The notes under the pieces are model-generated. The model saw nothing but the letters and a program-made list of their open reading frames with translations. It had not been told where the DNA came from and searched no databases. From Thermoproteota archaeon (GTDB taxonomy: Archaea > Korarchaeota > JAOZGF01): 5,408 nucleotides of DNA. Within the stretch, counting starts at the first letter, position 1. Each line of letters opens with the position of its first letter. The stretch lies in the NCBI GenBank assembly GCA_027491845.1, contig JAOZGF010000189.1, positions 1 through 5,408 on the forward strand, given 5' to 3'. This document shows, one piece after another, positions 1 to 4,326 of the stretch. A program made the position numbers and the translations under genes.

Positions 1-1
1 T

Positions 2-403
2 AACATAACCGCGAAAAACCTGCCTTACTTTAAAGAAACAAAAAAAACAATAGAGTTTAAAAAGATCTTTTCCTATTCTAACCTCACCCTCCTTGGATTA
101 GGAGTCTTATGTGGGTTTATTGTTTCAATACCAATCTACCGCCTATTAGTAAGGAGGAGAAACAGAGTAACACGCAATTTTTTAAATTCCTTTTTCACTA
201 TAGATGAAAAAATGGTAATAGACGTTGTAAAAAAGAAAGGAGAGGTAGAACAAGAGGAACTAGTTGAGATATGTGGGTTTTCAAGGCCTAAGGTTTCAAG
301 GATCGTAACGAAAATGATTTCAAGAAACGTTTTAAATAGGAGAAGGAAAGGAAAAACATACTTATTAAGGATTCCTGACGAAGTTAAACAAATCTTGGAC
401 TGA
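2..403 (+). CDS. Membrane-anchored winged-helix protein (C-terminal part; start lies outside the window)
   Basis: The frame is open from base 2 to a TGA at 401-403, giving 133 visible residues; the N-terminus is missing. Visible residues 28-50 form one hydrophobic membrane segment, followed at once by a basic patch (RRRNR), which places the C-terminal part in the cytoplasm by the positive-inside rule. Residues about 68-125 form a winged-helix domain: a helix with [18 protein letters not shown] as the turn and recognition helix, then a basic hairpin ([13 protein letters not shown]). This layout, an outer part plus one membrane helix plus a cytoplasmic wHTH, resembles archaeal membrane-associated regulators (COG2512-like). 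Ligand and DNA target are unknown. The zinc-ribbon gene begins 5 bases after the stop, so the two are probably co-transcribed. Methionine 71 (base 212) could be a second, internal start; see the promoter at 178-188. Confidence 0.8.
   Translation, partial: NITAKNLPYFKETKKTIEFKKIFSYSNLTLLGLGVLCGFIVSIPIYRLLVRRRNRVTRNFLNSFFTIDEKMVIDVVKKKGEVEQEELVEICGFSRPKVSRIVTKMISRNVLNRRRKGKTYLLRIPDEVKQILD
178..188 (+). promoter_or_regulatory. Possible internal archaeal promoter (TATA-like box) before an in-frame ATG
   Basis: A T-rich stretch with TTTAAAT at 181-187 lies 31 to 25 bases before the in-frame ATG at 212. This is the spacing expected for an archaeal leaderless transcript that would make only the 63-residue cytoplasmic wHTH part. 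The stretch is also coding sequence in an AT-rich region, so the match may be chance. Confidence 0.25.
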
Positions 404-408
404 GCAAA

Positions 409-582
409 ATGAACGTGAGAGTGCCAACCTGCATGTCCTGCGGAAAAAAAATTTATCCAACAAGCAAGTCAACCCACTTCCACTGTCCCTCATGCGGGGA
501 AACAGAGATATGGAGATGTGAGACCTGCAGGAAATTTGTTAATCCATACACCTGTCCTAAATGCGGCTTCACAGGTCCCTAG
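409..582 (+). CDS. Small zinc-ribbon protein, translation-associated family (COG2888-like)
   Basis: This 57-residue gene has four CxxC pairs at Cys8/11, Cys26/29, Cys37/40 and Cys49/52, enough to bind two zinc ions as two stacked ribbons. The last part (residues 35-57) has the [19 protein letters not shown] pattern typical of the archaeal zinc-ribbon family annotated as RNA-binding with a role in translation (the family includes Haloferax HVO_2753). Length matches that family (about 55-65 residues). The ATG at 409 lies 5 bases after the stop of the membrane wHTH gene, with no clear Shine-Dalgarno, so translational coupling is likely. The gene for aEF-1beta starts 8 bases downstream, and this pairing recurs in archaea, supporting a translation role. 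The exact molecular function is not established. Confidence 0.85.
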   Translation: MNVRVPTCMSCGKKIYPTSKSTHFHCPSCGETEIWRCETCRKFVNPYTCPKCGFTGP

Positions 583-586
583 GTGA
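582..586 (+). promoter_or_regulatory. Shine-Dalgarno that fixes the aEF-1beta start
   Basis: GGTGA, the archaeal anti-16S match, begins on the last base of the zinc-ribbon stop codon (580-582) and is spaced 4 bases from ATG 591. It supports the shorter protein over a start at 561. Confidence 0.7.
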
Positions 587-590
587 TTTA

Positions 591-860
591 ATGGGGAAAA
601 TACTTGTTTTGTTAAAGGTGATACCGAGGTCTCCTGAAACAGACACTAAAAAATTAAAAGAAACAATAGCAGGCGCAATAAGTAGTCTTTGCCGTATAAA
701 TAACGTGGAAACAGAGCCCTTAGCCTTCGGGTTGAGCTCCCTTAAAATAACGGTTGTGGCAGAGGAGGATGCAGCTACACTTAATAAGATTGAAGAAGCC
801 ATTGATAACGTGGAAGAAGTAAGCAGTGTTGAGATCATCAATATTTCAAGAGCCCTTTAA
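591..860 (+). CDS. ef1b: Archaeal elongation factor 1-beta (aEF-1beta, nucleotide exchange factor for aEF-1alpha)
   Basis: This 89-residue protein has the usual length of archaeal EF-1beta (about 88-91). It shows the family signature EPLAFGLSSLKITVV near residues 43-57 and the C-terminal VEEVSSVEIINISRAL. The family folds as a small ferredoxin-like alpha/beta domain and exchanges GDP for GTP on aEF-1alpha so that it can again carry aminoacyl-tRNA to the ribosome. The start is ATG 591, not the in-frame ATG at 561. ATG 561 lies inside the zinc-ribbon gene and would add ten unrelated residues, while MGKILVLLKVIP is the expected N-terminus. A Shine-Dalgarno GGTGA (582-586) overlaps the last base of the upstream stop and sits 4 bases before ATG 591, which suggests coupled translation. 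Next downstream is cdc48. Confidence 0.93.
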   Translation: MGKILVLLKVIPRSPETDTKKLKETIAGAISSLCRINNVETEPLAFGLSSLKITVVAEEDAATLNKIEEAIDNVEEVSSVEIINISRAL

Positions 861-865
861 GGGCT
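851..865 (+). repeat. Short inverted repeat spanning the aEF-1beta stop codon
   Basis: AGCCCT (851-856) and AGGGCT (860-865) are perfect 6-base arms around a TTA loop, extendable by one G-T and one A-T pair. The hairpin covers the stop codon (858-860) and lies 36 bases before cdc48. No T-run follows, so it does not look like a terminator. It could be an RNA processing or stability element, or chance. Confidence 0.4.
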
Positions 866-901
866 TTACAAGATGTTTAGGGGGAAAAGGGGATAAAGGA
901 A

Positions 902-3070
902 ATGGCTGTAACCCTTAAGGTAGCTAATGCAAGGCTGACAGACGTTGGGAAAGGAATAGTTAGGATAGATGTAGCTGCAAGGAGAAAACTCAAAATAAAA
1001 ATCGGGGACGTCGTCCAGATTACTGGGAGAAGGAAAACAGTTGCAATAGTTTGGTCAGCATATAATGAAGACGAGGGCTTAGGAATCATAAGGATGGACG
1101 GAATAATCAGGAAAAACGCAATGACATCGCTTGGAGAAAAAGTAAAGGTGGAGAAAATAGAGGAAATCCCTGCAAAAAAAGTTGTCTTAGCCCAACAAGG
1201 AGAAAACATAAAGGCCAGTGAAAACCTGGCGACCTTCATTAAAGGCAAGTTAATAGGCTACCCCATAACTAAAGGCGACGAAATAAACATTCCCATTTAT
1301 TACGGCAAAAACCTGAAGTTTAGGGTTCTTAACCTCACGCCCCGTAAAGCGGTTAAGATAACGCCTTTAACCAGGGTCCTAATAACCCAGAAAAAAATAT
1401 ACGAGGGAGAACACAGTTACATTTCATATGAGGACATTGGAGGGCTTCAAGAGGAAAAGCAAAGGATAAGGGAAATGGTTGAACTCCCGTTAAAACATCC
1501 TGAACTTTTCCAGAAATTAGGTATAGAGCCTCCTCGCGGCGTCCTCTTGTTCGGCCCCCCTGGATGCGGGAAAACAATGCTTGCAAAAGCAGTAGCCAAT
1601 GAAACGGAGGCAAGTTTCTTCGCCATAAATGGCCCGGAGATAATGAGTAAATATTATGGGGAATCTGAAAAAAAGCTTAGAGAGGTGTTCATGAAAGCGA
1701 AAGCCCAGGCTCCAAGCATAATTTTCATTGACGAGTTAGATGCAATAGCGCCAAGCAGAGACAAGGTCATGGGAGAAGTTGAAAGAAGAGTTGTAGCACA
1801 GTTACTTGCCTTGCTCGATGGGTTGGAGCCTAGGGGCAAGGTTGTGGTTATTGGAGCGTCAAACAGGCCTAATGCCATAGATATCGCTTTAAGGAGGCCT
1901 GGAAGGTTTGACAGGGAAATAGAGATAGGGGTCCCTGATGAAGATGGAAGGCTTGAAATCCTACAAATACACACGAGGAACATGCCTCTATCTAAGGACG
2001 TTAACCTAAGGAAACTGGCGAAACTAACCCAGGGCTTCGCTGGAGCAGATATTTCTGCTCTCACTAAGGAAGCTGCTCTTATCGCCTTAAGAAGGTATAT
2101 TCCTCAAATAGATATAGATGAAGATGAAATACCTCCTGAAGTAGCTGGAAAGCTTGAAGTAAGAGAGAAAGATTTCTTGAACGCGCTGAAAAGGGTTAGG
2201 CCATCTGTGTTAAGGGAGATCTTTTACGTCAAGCCTAAAGTGAGGCTGCGCGATGTAGGTGGCTTGCACAAAGTTAAAAGGTTGTTGAAGGAAACTGTGG
2301 AAATACCCCTTAAGAAACCTGAAACGTTTGAAGAACTGGGGATAAAGCCTCCAAAAGGCGTCCTCTTGTTCGGCCCCCCTGGATGCGGGAAAACAATGCT
2401 TGCAAAAGCAATAGCCAACGAACTAAACGTGAACTTCATCCCTGTCAAGGGGCCTGAAATAATGAGCAAATGGGTTGGCGAGTCGGAGAAAGCCATAAGG
2501 GAGATATTCAGGAAAGCAAGGTTAGCGGCTCCATCCATTATTTTCTTCGACGAAATAGATTCAATCACATCTAAGAGGGGGAGAGAATTTGATTCAGGGG
2601 TAACTGATAGGGTTGTAAGCCAACTGCTTACAGAAATGGATGGGTTAGACGAGTTAGAAAAAATAATTGTAATGGGGGCTACAAACAGGATTGACGTAAT
2701 AGATCAAGCCTTTCTGAGGCCAGGGAGATTCGATAAACTCATTCTTGTCCCTGCACCGGACTATGAAGACAGGCTGGAGATTCTTAGAATAATAACTTCG
2801 AAAATGAAGTTAAAATTGGAGGTTGACTTTGAAAGGATAGCTAAGTTGACTGAAGGATATTCAGGGTCGGATTTGGAGGCTTTATGCAGAGAAGTTGCTT
2901 ATCCATACATCTTGAAGAAAAGAAAAGGCAAAATAAGGACGGAAGACTTTGAAGAAGCCATGCAAACGGTTACAGGGTCGCTTCCGCCCCAGATTTCAAA
3001 ATGGTATGAGTCGTTCCTGAAAACCCATCGCAAACGCATGATAGAGGCAATTGCCCACGAAGTTATTTGA
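902..3070 (+). CDS. cdc48: Cdc48/VCP/p97-type AAA+ ATPase with two AAA domains
   Basis: This 722-residue unfoldase matches archaeal Cdc48/VAT proteins in length and order. Residues about 3-85 are the double-psi beta-barrel N domain (GDVVQITG, IRMDGIIRKNA), followed by the Cdc48_2 subdomain to about 170. D1 runs from about 174 (ISYEDIGGL): Walker A GPPGCGKT 218-225, pore loop KYYGESE, Walker B IIFIDE ending at Asp277/Glu278, arginine fingers Arg332/Arg335. D2 runs from about 449 (LRDVGGL): Walker A 491-498, pore loop KWVGESE, Walker B IIFFDE with Asp550/Glu551, arginine fingers Arg606/Arg609. All catalytic residues are present in both rings. The hexamer uses ATP to pull apart proteins and complexes, and in archaea can feed the 20S proteasome. 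The tail ends HEVI with no HbYX motif. Both P-loops carry Cys (222, 495). A G-rich Shine-Dalgarno candidate (889-893) precedes ATG 902. Confidence 0.97.
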   Translation: MAVTLKVANARLTDVGKGIVRIDVAARRKLKIKIGDVVQITGRRKTVAIVWSAYNEDEGLGIIRMDGIIRKNAMTSLGEKVKVEKIEEIPAKKVVLAQQGENIKASENLATFIKGKLIGYPITKGDEINIPIYYGKNLKFRVLNLTPRKAVKITPLTRVLITQKKIYEGEHSYISYEDIGGLQEEKQRIREMVELPLKHPELFQKLGIEPPRGVLLFGPPGCGKTMLAKAVANETEASFFAINGPEIMSKYYGESEKKLREVFMKAKAQAPSIIFIDELDAIAPSRDKVMGEVERRVVAQLLALLDGLEPRGKVVVIGASNRPNAIDIALRRPGRFDREIEIGVPDEDGRLEILQIHTRNMPLSKDVNLRKLAKLTQGFAGADISALTKEAALIALRRYIPQIDIDEDEIPPEVAGKLEVREKDFLNALKRVRPSVLREIFYVKPKVRLRDVGGLHKVKRLLKETVEIPLKKPETFEELGIKPPKGVLLFGPPGCGKTMLAKAIANELNVNFIPVKGPEIMSKWVGESEKAIREIFRKARLAAPSIIFFDEIDSITSKRGREFDSGVTDRVVSQLLTEMDGLDELEKIIVMGATNRIDVIDQAFLRPGRFDKLILVPAPDYEDRLEILRIITSKMKLKLEVDFERIAKLTEGYSGSDLEALCREVAYPYILKKRKGKIRTEDFEEAMQTVTGSLPPQISKWYESFLKTHRKRMIEAIAHEVI
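1538..1591 (+). repeat. 54-base perfect direct repeat, copy 1 (D1 Walker A of cdc48)
   Basis: These 54 bases encode residues 213-230 (GVLLFGPPGCGKTMLAKA) and are identical, base for base, to 2357-2410 in the second ATPase domain, 819 bases (273 codons) downstream. After one mismatch the next seven bases also match. The sequence just before the repeat, and the pore-loop codons after it, differ freely. Identity at all synonymous sites of 18 codons suggests gene conversion. Confidence 0.95.
2357..2410 (+). repeat. 54-base perfect direct repeat, copy 2 (D2 Walker A of cdc48)
   Basis: This is the second copy of the 1538-1591 sequence, in the same reading frame, encoding residues 486-503. The cysteine-type P-loop GPPGCGKT is the form seen in D2 of eukaryotic p97, whose D1 has Thr at that place. 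If a conversion occurred, D2 is therefore the likelier donor. Confidence 0.95.
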
Positions 3071-3083
3071 AGGATGCAATTAA

Positions 3084-3308
3084 ATGGTTTGGCAACCTGT
3101 CCCGTTGATTGACTCCATTTACAAAATACTTAAACAGAGGAAGGTGCTGACAAAGAAAAAATTAATTGAATTAGTTAAGAAGGAAAACCCTGCGGCAACC
3201 GAGCCAATGGTAAACAAGGAACTCATGGTACTAGAACTCAACAATAAGATATATGTCACTTCCATTGGAAAGGAAACATGGAAAATCGAGTTGGTAGAGG
3301 AGAGATAA
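3084..3308 (+). CDS. Small winged-helix-like protein of unknown function, downstream of cdc48
   Basis: This 74-residue protein is rich in Lys and Glu with no signal peptide, membrane segment or cysteine. The pattern is three helices then a beta hairpin: residues about 8-17 (IDSIYKILKQ), 22-34 (LTKKKLIELVKKE), 39-52 (TEPMVNKELMVLEL), and strands KIYVTSI and TWKIELVEE. This reads as a minimal winged helix, but I do not recognise the family. ATG 3084 lies 13 bases after the cdc48 stop, with a Shine-Dalgarno AAGGA at 3070-3074 and 9-base spacing, so it is almost certainly co-transcribed with cdc48. It could bind nucleic acid, or use the wing as a protein contact for Cdc48. The context favours a functional link, but the sequence does not show which. 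Confidence 0.7.
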   Translation: MVWQPVPLIDSIYKILKQRKVLTKKKLIELVKKENPAATEPMVNKELMVLELNNKIYVTSIGKETWKIELVEER

Positions 3309-3313
3309 AGGAT

Positions 3314-3319
3314 AAAAAA
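3314..3319 (-). terminator. Candidate T-run terminator for pcm
   Basis: On the minus strand a run of six T follows the pcm stop codon by 12 bases, in a CTCTTTTTTATC context. Archaeal termination commonly occurs at such T-runs without a hairpin. It lies in the 23-base gap between the converging winged-helix gene and pcm. Confidence 0.45.
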
Positions 3320-3331
3320 GAGATGAGGGGA

Positions 3332-4024
3332 TTACCATTTTCTGCCGTACTCCCCGGTTAAGCTAACGAAGGCGACAGGCATCAGTTTCTCATCGGTTAT
3401 TCTTCCTTCAAAGTCCTTCCTTATCAAGTGAAGCTGTTGAAAGAAGCTTGAACCAATGGGAATAAGCATTTTCCCTCCCCTTGAAAGTTGGTCGAGCAAG
3501 GGTGGAGGAATGGACGGGGAAGCTGCTGCAACAGAGATTCTGTCAAAGGGGGCTTCATGCGGGAGGCCGAAAGAACCGTCCGCACAAACGACAGTCACCC
3601 TCTCCCCATACCCTGTGCGTTTAAGATTGCTTGTTGCAAATTCAGCGAGTTTAGGGATTATCTCTATAGTGTAAACGTGGCCCCATACTTCCCTTGAAAT
3701 TGTTTGCGGGGCCACTAACTCCGCGAACAAAGCCGCCTGGTAACCTGAACCTGCTCCAACCTCTAAAACCTTCAAGCCTGGCTTAAGATCTAAGAGTTCA
3801 CAGTAAATGCAAACCATGTGGGGGGCTGAAATTGTTTGGTTTTCATGGATGGGTAGCGGAATGTCTTCATAAGCTTCATCGTAATACTCAGGTAAGACAA
3901 ATTGCTCGCGAGGAACCCTCTTAAACGCATTTATAACAGTTTCAGATTTAAGGATTCCTTCCCTTATGAGTTCACTTATAAGTTTTTCTTTCTTTTCCTT
4001 AAGCCTCAACTTATGCAAATCCAC
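3332..4024 (-). CDS. pcm: Protein-L-isoaspartate O-methyltransferase
   Basis: This 230-residue enzyme methylates the free carboxylate of isoaspartyl residues using S-adenosylmethionine, starting repair of aged proteins in the cytoplasm. Family motifs in order: RVPREQFVLPEYYDEAYEDIP (37-57), NQTISAPHMV (62-71, the substrate loop), SAM-binding motif I VLEVGAGSGYQAAL (86-99), the acidic post-I residue in VYTIEI (Glu121), motif II FDRISVAAASPSIP (160-173), and LSRGGKMLIPIG (180-191). Length is normal. The first codon is GTG at 4024, and a TATA-like box at 4049-4056 lies 25-32 bases before it, so the message may be leaderless. The minus strand reads AGGTG across the start codon, so if that is a Shine-Dalgarno the true start would be slightly inside (a TTG at codon 6). 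The gene converges on the cdc48 block. Confidence 0.95.
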   Translation of the reverse strand: MDLHKLRLKEKKEKLISELIREGILKSETVINAFKRVPREQFVLPEYYDEAYEDIPLPIHENQTISAPHMVCIYCELLDLKPGLKVLEVGAGSGYQAALFAELVAPQTISREVWGHVYTIEIIPKLAEFATSNLKRTGYGERVTVVCADGSFGLPHEAPFDRISVAAASPSIPPPLLDQLSRGGKMLIPIGSSFFQQLHLIRKDFEGRITDEKLMPVAFVSLTGEYGRKW

Positions 4025-4048
4025 CTATATCAAGTTAAAAACACTAAG

Positions 4049-4056
4049 ATTTAATA
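4049..4056 (-). promoter_or_regulatory. TATA-like box of the pcm promoter
   Basis: On the minus strand TATTAAAT lies 32 to 25 bases before the first base of the GTG start, preceded by purine-rich GGAATG as a possible BRE. The distance places transcription start at or next to the GTG, as in a leaderless archaeal message. Confidence 0.5.
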
Positions 4057-4114
4057 CATTCCTTTACACATTCCCATTTAATGATTAACTCGTAGAAGAA
4101 GGTATGTTTAACTT

Positions 4115-4124
4115 TGGTTAACCA
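4115..4124. repeat. Perfect 10-base palindrome in the pcm-tRNA spacer
   Basis: TGGTTAACCA is its own reverse complement and is followed by two overlapping 6-base palindromes (CATATG 4123-4128, ATGCAT 4126-4131). It lies upstream of both the pcm and the tRNA promoter candidates. An operator is possible, but such short palindromes are common in AT-rich spacers. Apart from this and the promoter candidates I see nothing else in the 4025-4208 spacer. Confidence 0.3.
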
Positions 4125-4148
4125 TATGCATTATTAAATCATGCGCCT

Positions 4149-4163
4149 AAAAATCTTTTTAAT
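4149..4163 (+). promoter_or_regulatory. Candidate promoter of the tRNA-Lys gene
   Basis: AAAAATC followed by TTTTTAAT is an A-rich BRE-like element plus a TATA-like box. Initiation about 25 bases downstream would give a leader of roughly 20-25 bases before the tRNA at 4209, to be removed by RNase P. The AT-richness of the spacer limits certainty. Confidence 0.4.
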
Positions 4164-4224
4164 GAAAACTTCGAATTGTTCAACATTAATTTTTTGTGGC
4201 TTTTCATTGGGCCCGTAGCTCAGC

Positions 4225-4239
4225 AAGAGGAAACGGCGA
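4225..4239 (+). other. D-loop insertion of tRNA-Lys, putative non-canonical intron
   Basis: About 15 extra bases separate AGC (14-16) from GGTA (18-21) while both D-stem strands are intact. Exact ends can slide by one or two bases. I could not find a good four-base-pair bulge-helix-bulge here: the best pairing is CTC/GAG (4219-4221/4238-4240) plus GC/GC with a bulged A. It may be an intron with a relaxed motif, or a retained long D loop. Its sequence is related to the anticodon-stem insertion. Confidence 0.55.
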
Positions 4240-4252
4240 GGTAGAGCGCCGG

Positions 4253-4262
4253 AAGAGGCGAG
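4253..4262 (+). other. 10-base intron within the anticodon stem of tRNA-Lys (between positions 30 and 31)
   Basis: The splicing motif is exact. The central helix is CGCC (4247-4250) with GGCG (4257-4260). The 5' cut falls after the second base of GG|A (4251-4253), and the 3' cut after the second base of the three-base bulge AG|G (4261-4263). The outer helix is AGAG (4243-4246) with CTCT (4264-4267). The inner helix is replaced by a short loop, so this is a bulge-helix-loop form. Excision joins CCGG to G and completes a perfect anticodon stem. Confidence 0.8.
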
Positions 4263-4269
4263 GCTCTTA

Positions 4270-4280
4270 AGGATGGATAA
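4270..4280 (+). other. 11-base canonical-position intron of tRNA-Lys (37/38)
   Basis: Eleven extra bases lie between A37 (4269) and A38 (4281). At the usual archaeal site the central helix would be U4265-A4277, C4266-G4276 and U4267-G4275, but position 32 meets a U (C4264/U4278 mismatch). The 3' bulge would be AA|A (4279-4281) next to the G31-C39 pair. That pair exists only once the anticodon-stem intron is gone. Confidence 0.7.
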
Positions 4281-4326
4281 ACCCGGGTGTCGCGGGTTCG
4301 AATCCCGCCGGGCCCATGAGTTAAGT

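Larger units (their letters stand above)
4209..4316 (+). tRNA. tRNA-Lys (anticodon CUU) interrupted by three insertions
   Basis: All arms are present in normal order across 108 bases. The acceptor is GGGCCCG (4209-4215) with CGGGCCC (4309-4315) and discriminator A 4316; CCA is not encoded. The D stem is GCTC (4218-4221) with GAGC (4244-4247). The anticodon stem is CCGG (4249-4252) plus G 4263 with CCCGG (4282-4286), the loop is CTCTTAA (4264-4269 plus A 4281), and the anticodon CTT is 4266-4268. The variable region is GTGTC, and the T arm is GCGGG-TTCGAAT-CCCGC (4292-4308). Removing 15 (D loop), 10 (between 30 and 31) and 11 bases (37/38) leaves a regular 72-base tRNA with perfect acceptor, D, anticodon and T stems. 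Exon sequence around the anticodon (GGGCTCTTAACCC) is typical of archaeal tRNA-Lys(CUU), which reads AAG. The gene is intact, not a pseudogene, as the anticodon stem pairs perfectly only after excision. Confidence 0.9.

Noticed and set aside
561..590. Upstream ATG at 561 as the aEF-1beta start
   Set aside because: It lies within the zinc-ribbon coding sequence and adds residues foreign to the family; the GGTGA site and family length support ATG 591.
569..841. Minus-strand open frame opposite aEF-1beta
   Set aside because: It is a shadow of a well-recognised gene, rich in Ser/Leu with no domain.
873..896. Tiny upstream open frame (MFRGKRG) before cdc48
   Set aside because: Seven codons with no ribosome site and no sign of regulation; expected by chance.
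877..2568. Long minus-strand open frames opposite cdc48 (877-1248, 1353-1613, 1654-2064, 2224-2568)
   Set aside because: They lie antisense to a fully conserved coding sequence, look like low-complexity Ser/Leu/Pro-rich shadows and match no family.
3456..3697. Two plus-strand open frames opposite pcm
   Set aside because: They overlap the conserved methyltransferase core on the other strand and show no recognisable domain or ribosome site.
4209..4316. Split (trans-spliced), permuted or degenerate tRNA
   Set aside because: The arms are in normal order on one strand and all stems pair perfectly after removing the insertions, so an intron-bearing functional gene is simpler.
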